DNA of 64,000 nucleotides, taken from contig NZ_CP146963.1 in NCBI RefSeq assembly GCF_037113525.1, positions 3,286,001-3,350,000 on the forward strand, in the 5' to 3' direction. Positions 7,490 to 15,791 of the stretch are shown here, piece after piece (positions within the stretch are counted from its first letter, which is position 1; the number at the start of each line of letters is the position of its first letter). This DNA is from Butyrivibrio fibrisolvens (GTDB taxonomy: Bacteria > Bacillota > Clostridia > Lachnospirales > Lachnospiraceae). Position numbers and translations under genes: made by a program. The notes under the pieces were generated by a model. It had not been told where the DNA came from, searched no databases, and was given only the letters and a program-made list of their open reading frames with translations.

Positions 7490-7742
7490 TGTCATTTCTA
7501 TACATATTTTTAACTTACCATCATAGAGTTGCCTTGTCAAGTTAAGTTTATGTATTTTTTTACCATGTTTGTTGCAACTATCATACAATATTTAAACCAA
7601 ACAACATAGATTATTCAATATTTCCGGTCAGATACAAATACCATTTTTTCAAAATTGATTTGTTAAATGCTAATTTGGGACTTTTAAACTAGAAAGTTAC
7701 CAAAAATGGCATGAAGTATTCCCTCATAGGACTACCCAAAAA

Positions 7743-7793
7743 CGAGTGCCATCGAGTGCCATATCGAGTGCCACCAAGTGCCACACGAGTGCC
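7743..7793 (+). repeat. Iteron-like array of five CGAGTGCC repeats
   Basis: CGAGTGCC starts at 7743, 7753, 7765, 7775 (as CAAGTGCC) and 7786, a period of 10-12 bp, followed by a T-run at 7795. The region 7442-7923 otherwise holds only the abiE promoter and AT-rich DNA. Helically phased short repeats are typical of replication initiator, excisionase or repressor binding sites. Confidence 0.7.
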
Positions 7794-7923
7794 ATTTTTT
7801 TATAAAATATATGAACCTTTATCAAGTTATATCAGAGTTGGAATTTCCGCAAATGAAGTATTTATGCGGTTTTGAATAGATTTAATGTTTTATATGGAGA
7901 TATATGAAAAAGGCGTTCAAATA

Positions 7924-8212
7924 ACGATTCCTAGTTTCATTTTCTATGTATCTCCTTCTAAAAATGCTTTATTTAAGCCATTTGTTATCTCAGATTATTG
8001 TACCGAGTACCACGCCGGGCACCATTTATCTATTATGACATAAAAATAGCCCTGACACAGCGAATATATATTACCATGTCAGGACGGATTTGTAAAAACG
8101 TGTAGTGACAACTTTCATACACCACCGGCCATGAGCTGCTTCATTCCCTGTGACTTAGCGCCAGGGTTATCGTTGCCGTAACCCTCGAGAAGGTTTACAA
8201 CGCCCCATACTC
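7924..8212. repeat. 289-bp direct repeat, copy 2 (distal side)
   Basis: Partner of 4484-4772. It starts with the first 17 nt of ychF, which is out of context here because the rest of ychF is absent, and ends inside the Maff2 fragment. All eight differences that fall in the Maff2 reading frame are synonymous. Confidence 0.9.
8042..8083 (-). terminator. Terminator copy within repeat 2
   Basis: Duplicate of the hairpin at 4602-4643; the T-run is slightly interrupted (CTATTTTT on the minus strand). It would shield the islet from transcripts of the upstream regulator. Confidence 0.5.
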
Positions 8213-8306
8213 CAAGGCCTGCGCCGGGGGCCTTTTGACCAAAAACTCTTTTAGTCACAATATTCAGTTTTACTGCCTCACTAGCCCATATCGGGCGATC
8301 TAATCC
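8115..8306 (-). pseudogene. Maff2-family gene remnant
   Basis: An open frame of 63 codons after a TGA at 8307-8309, without a convincing start. From residue 28 on it reads GAGLGVWGVVNLLEGYGNDN then PGAKSQGMKQLMAGG, the core of Maff2, a small membrane protein of integrative conjugative elements; the preceding 27 residues (RPIWASEAVKLNIV...) are not recognised. The end is cut at the same point as copy 1. It holds a few more Maff2 codons than the copy at 4675, so the two recombination junctions differ on this side. Confidence 0.6.
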
Positions 8307-8326
8307 TCACCATAATTACCTCCACG

Positions 8327-8355
8327 AAAAAAGAACTGCGGTGTTTCTGCAGTCC
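8327..8355 (-). terminator. Terminator of the XRE regulator at 8395
   Basis: Minus strand GGACTGC (8355-8349) pairs with GCAGTTC (8339-8333), one G-T wobble, 9-nt loop, followed by TTTTTT. Confidence 0.7.
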
Positions 8356-8394
8356 TTTTCAAAATTTCCAACAACATTTTATTTATTGAAAATG

Positions 8395-9294
8395 TTAATG
8401 TGTTTTTTCTACTGTATCTCTGTCAAACCAACTTTTACCTCTGGTATTGACCTGCATCTGATATCCACAAGGTGGATTGATCAGCTGGTCAGCAATCTGT
8501 AACAATGGTATAAACAGCACTGCTGATGACTGGTTAATCCCATAGCCCTTCTCTATGCCATCCTTATTAATAATATGAATACAGGTAAATGGAGAATTAT
8601 TTTTCCCCTGCATTTGTCCCACATCTCCCAATAATTTTGAAACCTTGTCTTCACTAATTCCTGTCTTCTGCGCAATATTTGACGCCGTAACGCATTCTCC
8701 CCATTTAAGGGTGAGCATATATCTGATTATTTCCAATGCGCCTTTTTCGCCAAGAAGCTTAAAAAATCCCCTCACATCTTCACTAATCGTGATATTGTTT
8801 ACATAACCATCTTCTGCTTCTCTGTTCAAAATGAAAAACTGATTTTCTTTATTAAGACTAAAAAAACCAAATCCCGCATCGTCTGTTATTACTGATGCAG
8901 TCCTGTTATCTTTAGCAGGGACTCCTCTATCATAGTAATTCTTATTATTTCTCCAGCATCCTATCTGGAACGCCCATGCAATGCTAAGCATCTTGTCAAA
9001 ATATTCAGCGTGACTATTTATTCCTGTATTGTTTTCGATTGTTTCAGCAAGCGCTTCCAGCACGCCCTGTTCAATCGATACTTTCTCCTTTTCCTGACCA
9101 TACAGATAAGATATGGACACTCCAAAGAAATCTGATATCTTGGGAAGAAGGTCTCCCTCAGGATAACTTCCGTTTTCCCATTTGGATACTGCTTGAGGAC
9201 TCACTCCCAAATGGCTAGCCAACTGTTCCTGTGTCACTCCCTGTTTTTTACGTAATTCCTGTAGATTTTTTGAGAATATGCTTTCTGTGCCCAT
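8395..9294 (-). CDS. XRE-family regulator with C-terminal winged-helix region
   Basis: 299 aa. The N-terminal XRE domain is clear: LQELRKKQGVTQEQLASHLGVSPQAVSKWENGSYPEGDLLPKI at about 11-55. The remaining 230 residues contain a central region of unknown fold (about 80-185) and a likely second winged helix near 200-235 (GECVTASNIAQKTGISEDKVSKLLGDV). Such two-headed XRE proteins are common in Lachnospiraceae but their targets are mostly unknown. GGAGG is well spaced before the ATG. It sits just outside the repeat-bounded islet and may be older chromosomal context or a relic of the conjugative element. Confidence 0.8.
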   Translation of the reverse strand: MGTESIFSKNLQELRKKQGVTQEQLASHLGVSPQAVSKWENGSYPEGDLLPKISDFFGVSISYLYGQEKEKVSIEQGVLEALAETIENNTGINSHAEYFDKMLSIAWAFQIGCWRNNKNYYDRGVPAKDNRTASVITDDAGFGFFSLNKENQFFILNREAEDGYVNNITISEDVRGFFKLLGEKGALEIIRYMLTLKWGECVTASNIAQKTGISEDKVSKLLGDVGQMQGKNNSPFTCIHIINKDGIEKGYGINQSSAVLFIPLLQIADQLINPPCGYQMQVNTRGKSWFDRDTVEKTH

Positions 9295-9333
9295 TGTTTT
9301 TTCCTCCGGTTGGTTGTTTGTCTATTTGCACGT

Positions 9334-9390
9334 ATTATATCCCTACAATAAGTTGTTAACCATTGCAAATATCAACAGCAAGTTAACTTT
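9334..9390 (-). promoter_or_regulatory. Promoter and operator candidates of the XRE gene
   Basis: TATAAT at 9339-9334 (minus strand) is preceded by two GTTAAC palindromic cores at 9355-9360 and 9382-9387, 27 bp apart, within similar AAGTT(G)TTAAC contexts. They overlap the -35 position and could be autoregulatory sites. An 11-bp direct repeat CAAATATCAAC occurs at 9365 and 9405. Confidence 0.4.
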
Positions 9391-9399
9391 AATTCTATA

Positions 9400-9438
9400 T
9401 CAGCCCAAATATCAACCATAATTTGATGTTTGGGCTGA
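9400..9438. other. Intergenic 16-bp inverted repeat
   Basis: TCAGCCCAAATATCAA (9400-9415) and its near-complement at 9423-9438 form a 16-bp stem with one mismatch and a 7-nt loop. No T-run follows on either strand, so it is not a standard terminator. Confidence 0.6.
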
Positions 9439-9472
9439 ATTATTAGAATTATTAGAATTATTAGAATTATTA
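9437..9472 (+). repeat. Four perfect 9-bp tandem repeats
   Basis: GAATTATTA is repeated four times without change between a hairpin and the pgmB terminator. Such a perfect array is likely to vary in copy number between strains. Confidence 0.85.
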
Positions 9473-9509
9473 GAAAAGAAAAGACGCATAAACCTTATAG
9501 TTTATACGC
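9473..9509 (-). terminator. Terminator of the glycoside operon
   Basis: Minus strand GCGTATAAAC (9509-9500) pairs with GTTTATGCGTC (9493-9483), followed by TTTTCTTTTC. The stretch 9510-9607 before it holds, in frame after the pgmB stop, a further 22 open codons (FQKLIISFKTSEETSKWISE) that may be a gene scrap. Confidence 0.6.
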
Positions 9510-9607
9510 CCTATCTTAAGCTCATCTTCAGATTACTATTGTTGCCTTTCGGAAATCCATTTTGAAGTCTCTTCACTTGTTTTAAAGGAAATTATTAATT
9601 TTTGAAA

Positions 9608-10249
9608 CTAGATATCCAAAATTTCAGATAAGTTCTGTATTTTAAACTCTGCTCCCTCATACTCCGCAGCAGGGCCTATTCCGACACTGTGAAAGCCCGC
9701 TGCATTTGCCGCGTCTATGCCGGAGACAGCATCTTCTATCACAAGGCAATCATCGTTTTTAAGCCCCAGGATACCTGCTGCCTTTATGAACACCTCGGGA
9801 TCGGGCTTAGACCTGGAGATCATGTTGCCGTCGCTGATTCCGTCAAAGGCATCAGTAAGGCCTGTCCTCTCCAGGATAAACCTGGTGTTCTTAGAGGAAG
9901 AGCCAATGGATAGACCATATCCCTTTTCTCTAAGTTTCCTTAAGGTGCTTCTCACTTCCTCAGTGACGTCCCTGGGGCCCATATTCTTCAGAAGTTCTCT
10001 GTAGATATTGTTCTTTTTTTCCATGAGAGCAGCCTTTTGCTCCGGGCTGTATGAAGCAGTCGCTCTCTCAAGTATGATCTCAAGGCTTTCAGCCCTTGAG
10101 ACTCCCCGGAGTCTTTCATTTATATTCCTGTCGAAATATATGCCTTCTTCATCCGCGATGGATTTCCACGCCTGATAGTGATACTCATCGGTGCTGCAGA
10201 TGACTCCGTCCAGGTCAAAGATTATCCCTTTTATATTCATTTTGCCCAT
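9608..10249 (-). CDS. pgmB: Beta-phosphoglucomutase
   Basis: 213 aa, HAD superfamily. It interconverts beta-glucose 1-phosphate and glucose 6-phosphate in the cytoplasm. The nucleophile and acid/base pair are D12 and D14 in FDLDGVI; the cap-domain motif RLRGVSRAESLEIIL at about 47-61 is diagnostic for beta-PGM; SIGSSSKN near 114-121, the lysine in SRSKPDPEVF and EDAVSGIDAA complete the HAD motifs. It is the last gene of the glycoside operon, 15 bp after the GH3 gene. A beta-PGM implies that beta-glucose 1-phosphate is formed, which normally needs an inverting phosphorylase; none is obvious nearby. Confidence 0.9.
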   Translation of the reverse strand: MGKMNIKGIIFDLDGVICSTDEYHYQAWKSIADEEGIYFDRNINERLRGVSRAESLEIILERATASYSPEQKAALMEKKNNIYRELLKNMGPRDVTEEVRSTLRKLREKGYGLSIGSSSKNTRFILERTGLTDAFDGISDGNMISRSKPDPEVFIKAAGILGLKNDDCLVIEDAVSGIDAANAAGFHSVGIGPAAEYEGAEFKIQNLSEILDI

Positions 10250-10264
10250 CCTTTCTCCTTCTCT

Positions 10265-12025
10265 TTATATGTAATCCTTTCCACAGAAGGGATCTATGGG
10301 GCTTACTCCCTCAAACTTAGATCTTCCCATGAGTTTTTCGATCACGGCGTTGCAGAAGTCTTCATTGCCGCTGTATGCATTGATATAGGTTCCGATCATG
10401 GGTGCATCGAAAAGATGATAGGGGTATGCGGTGGAGATCATTATCATCGGTATCTCTTTTGCATGCCAGGGGGCATCATCACCGAGGCCAAAAAGCACAT
10501 TCCAGTTAAGACGCAGGGTGGTGTTATTGGATGCATTCTCCATGTTGCAGACATAGATATACAGATCGTAATCCTTCTTCATCTCGGAAACGCTTCTGTA
10601 CATTTCATTCAAAAGAGCCTTCTTCTTGTCCGGGAGGTTTTCAACATCCATGAAATCCATGGGCGTTATCCGCGTTCTCCTGTCCCTTACGGTAACTTCG
10701 AAGCCTTCCTTCTCAAGCTTTTCCTTCCACATCAGCGCAAAATCGCTGCAGGGATCCATCTCTTTGTCTATAACATTAAGGTATATCCTCTTATACTTAC
10801 CCGGATTTACAGGCAAAAGAGCCTTCTCATCCCTGACAAGGGTTATGGCCTTATCGGCAACCTCTTTTGCAAAGGCTCTATGCTCACTGCAGCCAACAAT
10901 GTCTATGGCATCCTCCGGGGGGACAAGCCTTCCTTCCCTCTGCTTTACATGAAGCCCCAGTGAGGCCTTTGTGGCAAGGATGCGAAGAACCGCCTCATTC
11001 AGGCGCTCATTTGTAAGAAGACCGCTTTTCAGTCCATCTTTCAAAAAGCCGATGTCCTCGGAAAGATCCTTGTTAAAGAGGATCATATCGCAGCCGCTCA
11101 TAATTGCCGTAGGGATGGCCCTGCTCCTTGGCATTGCTGAGGTAAAGCCCACCATCGGGGTTGCATCAGTGATGATAAGACCGTTAAAGCCAAGTTTTCC
11201 TCTAAGCAGTCCCTGCAGGAGCTCCTTAGAAAGAGAGGCGGGCCGAAGCATCTCCTCTTTTGTGGCATCCCTGTTAATCTCCTTTACATAGGCAGGCTGC
11301 GCGATATGCCCAACCATCACGGTCTTTGCACCCTTGCCTATAAGCGATCCGTAGATATAGCCAAAGCTCTCATCCCACTCCCTGACGCTCAGTGAGTTAA
11401 CGCTTGTAACGATGTGCTGGTCCCTCTCATCTATGCCGTCTCCGGGAAAGTGCTTGATTGATACCGCTACGCCGCATTCATCGGCTCCATCCATGTATCT
11501 TGAGGCAAAGGCTTCGATCTTCTTCGGGTCATCTCCGAAGGTCCTTACATTGGTTATGGGATTGTGAAATTCCCTGTTGATATCCACGATAGGGGCAAAG
11601 GACCAGTTAAGCCCAAGCGCTGCGCCTTCTTTGCAGGCAACATACCCCATCCGGTATCCGTTTTCCGGATCGTTAGTTGCAGCTACCGCCATTGGTTTTC
11701 CAAAACTCGTCCCCTCAAAGGAGAGTCCGTCTCCTCCGGCCTCTGTATTGGCAGCGATAAGAAGAGGGATCTTTGCCATGTCCTGAATCTTCTTGTGGGT
11801 AGCTCTCAGCTCTTTTGCCGGGCCGCTTCTGTACATCATTCCGCCCACAGCTGCGCCTTCAACTATGCCCCGAAGAACATTTTCGTCATTGGAAAAACCC
11901 ATGGGGCAGAATACCTGCCCGCACTTCTCATCTTCTGTCATAGTGGTAAAAGTATCCTCTACCCACTTTATCGCCTCATCATCAAGGCAGAACGGATTTG
12001 CTTTATAATCAATCTTTATGCTCAT
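10265..12025 (-). CDS. GH3 family glycosidase, NagZ-type
   Basis: 586 aa, no signal peptide, so cytoplasmic. The fold is that of GH3 beta-N-acetylhexosaminidases: KHFPGDGIDERDQH at about 200-213 corresponds to the NagZ loop with the Asp-x-His catalytic pair, and GLIITDATPM near 285 carries the nucleophile Asp. The usual KHFPGHG reads KHFPGDG here. The C-terminal domain (GH3_C-like, from about 375) is complete, which NagZ itself lacks. Substrate could be a beta-N-acetylglucosaminide or a beta-glucoside, and GH3 enzymes with the Asp-His dyad can also act as phosphorylases. The start codon directly follows the stop of the GH78-like gene. Confidence 0.82.
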   Translation of the reverse strand: MSIKIDYKANPFCLDDEAIKWVEDTFTTMTEDEKCGQVFCPMGFSNDENVLRGIVEGAAVGGMMYRSGPAKELRATHKKIQDMAKIPLLIAANTEAGGDGLSFEGTSFGKPMAVAATNDPENGYRMGYVACKEGAALGLNWSFAPIVDINREFHNPITNVRTFGDDPKKIEAFASRYMDGADECGVAVSIKHFPGDGIDERDQHIVTSVNSLSVREWDESFGYIYGSLIGKGAKTVMVGHIAQPAYVKEINRDATKEEMLRPASLSKELLQGLLRGKLGFNGLIITDATPMVGFTSAMPRSRAIPTAIMSGCDMILFNKDLSEDIGFLKDGLKSGLLTNERLNEAVLRILATKASLGLHVKQREGRLVPPEDAIDIVGCSEHRAFAKEVADKAITLVRDEKALLPVNPGKYKRIYLNVIDKEMDPCSDFALMWKEKLEKEGFEVTVRDRRTRITPMDFMDVENLPDKKKALLNEMYRSVSEMKKDYDLYIYVCNMENASNNTTLRLNWNVLFGLGDDAPWHAKEIPMIMISTAYPYHLFDAPMIGTYINAYSGNEDFCNAVIEKLMGRSKFEGVSPIDPFCGKDYI

Positions 12026-13567
12026 TTACAGTTCATCCTTTGTATCATTAAAATAGGTTCTCAAAAAATATGCCGGTCCGCAGCTCCATGCATGGCAGTA
12101 GCTGTTCACAATGGTGCCGCCGTAGGGCGACTCGTTGGGATTTTCCGGATTATACAGTTCCCAGAAGGTATCGGCGGAATTTGCCACCATTCCTCCCCAG
12201 TACTTTGACATTTTCCTGTGAGCCACATCTTTTTTTCCAATTTTAATAAGCGCATCTATGTAGTTATGGTACATGTAGGGAGTCACCATGGTCACTGCTT
12301 CAGGGCAGGCCTCCATTCTGTCAAAGAGCCGCTCTGCTGCCTTTCCCTCCATTGCTCCTCCAAGCACCATCCATATCTGCGAGGCAAAAGAGATCTGGCT
12401 TTCCGCTCCGCTTACATAGAGCTTCTTCTCAACATCATAAAGGAATCTGTTGGAAGCTTCCTTGAGCTTGAGATAAAGCTGCGCATATTCCTCCTCCGCA
12501 AGAACGTCTCCGACGCACTGGGCAAGCTCGATGGCTGCCTCAAGGGCATACATGAAGATTCCCTGAGCGGAGGCCTGTTTGTTGAGGGCAAGATTCCAGT
12601 CCACAAAACACCAGCCAAGAACATCCGAGTCCCTTACCACATGCCGCTCATCGAGGCTGTTACTTGCCAGCTGGATCTGTCTTTTGCAGACGTCGAAAAG
12701 GTCCACCACAGCTTTTTTATCCCCGGTCTTTTTGTAATAATCCAGAAGTATCACGATAAAGAACAGGGAATAGTCAAACATGTTCGTGTCATCGACCTCA
12801 GGTTTCGGATCAAGGAAGATACATGCTCCCACCCGTCCGTCCTCCTGGGTTAAAGCTCCAAACAGATAAAGATTTGACTTTACCATGTCATTCATGTTGT
12901 ATGTGACATAATTCACCAGAGCCTGAATTCGCAGGTCTCCGATCCATAGTCTTCTGTCCCTTTTGGGTCCATCCTCAAAGACTGTCTGCATACAGTCATG
13001 GAGTGTTTTTACAGCCACCCTGTCAATCTCCCTGTCCAGCTCATTACTGCTGTAGTAGGGCAAAAGAGCTTCATCCGGGGCAGAGGATACTGCTGTGAGG
13101 GATGCATCATTTACCCTTAAGGAGAATCTGGAGCTGATATCAACCACCTCTATCCTCACGTATCTGAAGGAGTATCTCCTGTCCAGTTCCACAACTGAGG
13201 GCACTATGTCCACATGGATAAGCTCCTCCTCAATCCAGGCCGGTGAGACCCAGCCCTTATATTCTGAGGCATCCTCAAAAAGCTCGATCTCTCTTTCCGC
13301 AAAACGGATCCTCAGAAGTACCGGAGAGTCGGGATGAGCCCCTTCATAGCCAAGGTCCAGGGTCAGGTATCCCACATAGTGGTCCTCAAAATCCAGGATG
13401 ATGGAGTCGTCTTTTTTCAGTGCGATAGACCTATATGCCGGACGGGGATCTCTTTTTATGACATCCCCATCCTTCATTAAGTCGATACACTTACATTCGT
13501 TTATCTTTTTTTTCTTTATTTCAGGGAAAAGAGCTGTCGCTTCCCGTAATAATTTCTCGTTATACAT
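12026..13567 (-). CDS. GH78-like glycoside hydrolase (alpha-L-rhamnosidase-related)
   Basis: 513 aa from the ATG at 13567. An N-terminal beta-rich region (about 45-165) is followed by an (alpha/alpha)6-barrel. The loop FEDGPKRDRRLWIGDLR near 198-215 corresponds to the DCPQRDER-WxGD catalytic motif of GH78, and SADTFWELYNPENPNESPYGG near 465-485 to the second acid site; SYCHAWSCGPAYFL follows as in family members. There is no signal peptide, so it acts on imported oligosaccharide. It overlaps the permease gene by 8 bp. It is shorter than typical GH78 enzymes, so a related specificity rather than rhamnose is possible. Confidence 0.75.
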   Translation of the reverse strand: MYNEKLLREATALFPEIKKKKINECKCIDLMKDGDVIKRDPRPAYRSIALKKDDSIILDFEDHYVGYLTLDLGYEGAHPDSPVLLRIRFAEREIELFEDASEYKGWVSPAWIEEELIHVDIVPSVVELDRRYSFRYVRIEVVDISSRFSLRVNDASLTAVSSAPDEALLPYYSSNELDREIDRVAVKTLHDCMQTVFEDGPKRDRRLWIGDLRIQALVNYVTYNMNDMVKSNLYLFGALTQEDGRVGACIFLDPKPEVDDTNMFDYSLFFIVILLDYYKKTGDKKAVVDLFDVCKRQIQLASNSLDERHVVRDSDVLGWCFVDWNLALNKQASAQGIFMYALEAAIELAQCVGDVLAEEEYAQLYLKLKEASNRFLYDVEKKLYVSGAESQISFASQIWMVLGGAMEGKAAERLFDRMEACPEAVTMVTPYMYHNYIDALIKIGKKDVAHRKMSKYWGGMVANSADTFWELYNPENPNESPYGGTIVNSYCHAWSCGPAYFLRTYFNDTKDEL

Positions 13568-14543
13568 GTGCAAATATTCTCTTGATCAAATGATTATTGT
13601 TTAAATAGATTAAGAAGATCACCAGCAGTACTGCGTTTATGATCGACTGAGTCGTGGCATTTATCTGGTTTGAGAAAACCGCAAAGGTGGAATTCAGAAG
13701 GGACATACACAGGGCAGAAAGCAAAAAGCCCACCTTCTCATTTCCAAATCTTCCGATATAGCCTGCAATGAACATTGGAAGGAAGGCCGTGAACATTATG
13801 GCTATACTTCCGAAATTCAGCTGACCTCCGTTTATAGTGGTATTTCTTGCGGCATTCAGCATACCCACAAGTCCCATGAGTCCGCCGCAGATCGTGTAGC
13901 AGATAAGGGCGTTTTTAACCTCATTGATGCCGGTGGCTACAGCTACCTTCTGTCCTGACTTAAGGGCGTTGTAATCATAGCCGAAGGAGGTCCGCTCAAA
14001 GACAATGATCATAAAGATAAGAACCGCCGCAATGATAACGGCTGCGTAAAGCCAGGTTCCAACAAAGCCTGACATGGATCTGTTCTGAACCTCACTCATA
14101 AGGTATTTGCCGCCTGTTATGGTATACATTATTCCCTCGTATACCAGGGTCACACCAAGAGAGACGATAATGGGCGGAAGCCTCAAAGCGCAGTACACAG
14201 CTCCCGATATAAGTCCCAGCAGTGCTCCCGCAAGAACCGTTATTATCAGCATAAGAAGTGCAGAACCAGAGCCCCCTTTAAGAAAACCGTATGTGATCTT
14301 CGCACCTATCACAGATGAAAGTCCTGCCATTGCCCCCAGGGAAAAATCAAATCTTCCGCTGTTTAAGTTTATGGAGAGCGCCATGGTGGTGATCATAACG
14401 ATGGCTGTATACACCACAAAGTTATCAAAGCTCTTTGCTCCCGATATGATGGTCTGCCCGTTTGCAAGGCAGATTCCTTCCAATACCACTGCCACAGCCG
14501 CAGGGATTGCCAATGTCTTTAAAATCTTCTTAAGGGTGCTCAT
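13560..14543 (-). CDS. Ribose/galactose-type ABC transporter permease 2
   Basis: 327 aa, BPD_transp_2 (RbsC/YjfF) family, about nine membrane helices. Typical segments are LNSGRFDFSLGAMAGLSSVIG near 60-80, equivalent to the nucleotide-binding-domain loop region, and LRLPPIIVSLGVTLVYEG near 125. It is one of two unequal permeases in this operon, as in heterodimeric sugar importers such as YtfQRT-YjfF. GGAGG precedes the ATG. Substrate is inferred from neighbours to be a plant-derived glycoside. Confidence 0.88.
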   Translation of the reverse strand: MSTLKKILKTLAIPAAVAVVLEGICLANGQTIISGAKSFDNFVVYTAIVMITTMALSINLNSGRFDFSLGAMAGLSSVIGAKITYGFLKGGSGSALLMLIITVLAGALLGLISGAVYCALRLPPIIVSLGVTLVYEGIMYTITGGKYLMSEVQNRSMSGFVGTWLYAAVIIAAVLIFMIIVFERTSFGYDYNALKSGQKVAVATGINEVKNALICYTICGGLMGLVGMLNAARNTTINGGQLNFGSIAIMFTAFLPMFIAGYIGRFGNEKVGFLLSALCMSLLNSTFAVFSNQINATTQSIINAVLLVIFLIYLNNNHLIKRIFAHV

Positions 14544-14559
14544 GAACTGCCTCCATTCA

Positions 14560-15762
14560 TCACTTACTCTCGATAAGTGCCTTTACATCATCATAGGTAA
14601 CATCCTGACCGATAATGCCATCAAGACTTGCCTTGTCAAAAATAGGTGTATCACCGTTGTCGTTTACATAGTACTGGTCAAAGGATTCTGCATCTGTTGC
14701 CACAAGATAGCCCTGAGTAAAGGAGACCGCATTTCCTTCGGGATCTCTTATAACATTTCCGTTAATCGCATCCATTACCAGAGCAAATACAGGTCCGATG
14801 GAAGAAGAGTACTTGCCTGCAAGATACTCAAGAGAGCCGTTCTTCATTGATTCGCTGTTCATGGCTGTAAAGGAGTCGATATCGGAGAAAGGGATGTTCT
14901 CCTGGCTAAGTGTCTGAGCAAAGAAAGTTGTTGCCATTCCCACTGAGATAAATGCCTCAGGAGCTTTCTGGATTGCTGCATTGAGCTCATCGGTGGTTGT
15001 GTCGCCATATCCCTGGAGGTAAGCTACCACTTCAACATCTCCCGAAACCTTTGTAAGATCAACACCCTGATCCTGGAATATCTGTCCGATCATACCGTTC
15101 ATATCATCTGTTCCGCCGTAGGTATCACCAAGTCCGGCGATCACACCTGCTGCACGGTATACGTGCATGGGGTTGGGGATAAACGCTCCGTAGATGGCAA
15201 CGCTCTTTACTCCCTTATCCTTAAAGTACTTTCCCATCTCCTTGCCGGCTTCAAACTCTGTCTCGTTTGAAGGTCCAACCTGGCCGACAAAATGCTCATA
15301 AGTCTTGTAGGTCTCATACTGACTCTCATCAAGCACGCCGGATGCAACCGCATAGTATATGCCATACTCTTCACAGGTTTCGATCTGCTGAGCTCTGTCA
15401 CTGCTGGAGAGCGAGATAACGGCGTCATATCCCTTTGATGCAAACTTCTCGATGGCTGCTTTCTCATCCTCAGCACTGGCAAGAGCATCTGTATAATCAA
15501 AGGTTACGTTATAGTTGTTCTGAATATATTTCTCGTAGTAGTTTCTGAATCCAAGTGCCTCCTCGCCGCTGACGTCGGCCACAAGAACACCGATCTTACG
15601 AGTTTCACCCTGATCCGCGGAAGCTTCACTTACAACCGCATTATCAGTGCTGTTATCTGTTGTGTCTGAAACCGCAGCAGGTGCACTGTTACCGCATCCT
15701 GTCATTACGGTCATGGCTGCTGCCATGGCAAATCCGAGTACCTTTGTTACTTTCCTGTTCAT
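14560..15762 (-). CDS. Sugar-binding lipoprotein of the ribose-type ABC importer
   Basis: 400 aa. Signal peptide with lipobox VMTGC (Cys about residue 23) followed by a Ser/Thr/Asp linker, so it is lipid-anchored outside the membrane after Lgt processing. The remainder resembles periplasmic binding protein class I (RbsB-like) with two lobes: KIGVLVADVSGEEALGF start and DAVISLSSSDRAQQIETCEEYGIYYAVAS near 110-140. It lies between the two permease genes, 16 bp and 29 bp from its neighbours, unlike the usual order in which it comes first. GGAGG precedes the ATG. Confidence 0.85.
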   Translation of the reverse strand: MNRKVTKVLGFAMAAAMTVMTGCGNSAPAAVSDTTDNSTDNAVVSEASADQGETRKIGVLVADVSGEEALGFRNYYEKYIQNNYNVTFDYTDALASAEDEKAAIEKFASKGYDAVISLSSSDRAQQIETCEEYGIYYAVASGVLDESQYETYKTYEHFVGQVGPSNETEFEAGKEMGKYFKDKGVKSVAIYGAFIPNPMHVYRAAGVIAGLGDTYGGTDDMNGMIGQIFQDQGVDLTKVSGDVEVVAYLQGYGDTTTDELNAAIQKAPEAFISVGMATTFFAQTLSQENIPFSDIDSFTAMNSESMKNGSLEYLAGKYSSSIGPVFALVMDAINGNVIRDPEGNAVSFTQGYLVATDAESFDQYYVNDNGDTPIFDKASLDGIIGQDVTYDDVKALIESK

Positions 15763-15791
15763 AATCTTTCCTCCGTTTTTTCTAAAGTTCT

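Noticed and set aside
7743..7793. CGAGTGCC array as a CRISPR
   Set aside because: Repeat units are 8 bp with 2-4 bp between them; there are no spacers and no cas genes.
10178..12208. Long plus-strand open frames (261, 214 codons) opposite pgmB and the GH3 gene
   Set aside because: Antisense shadows of conserved catalytic domains; no ribosome sites or domain features.
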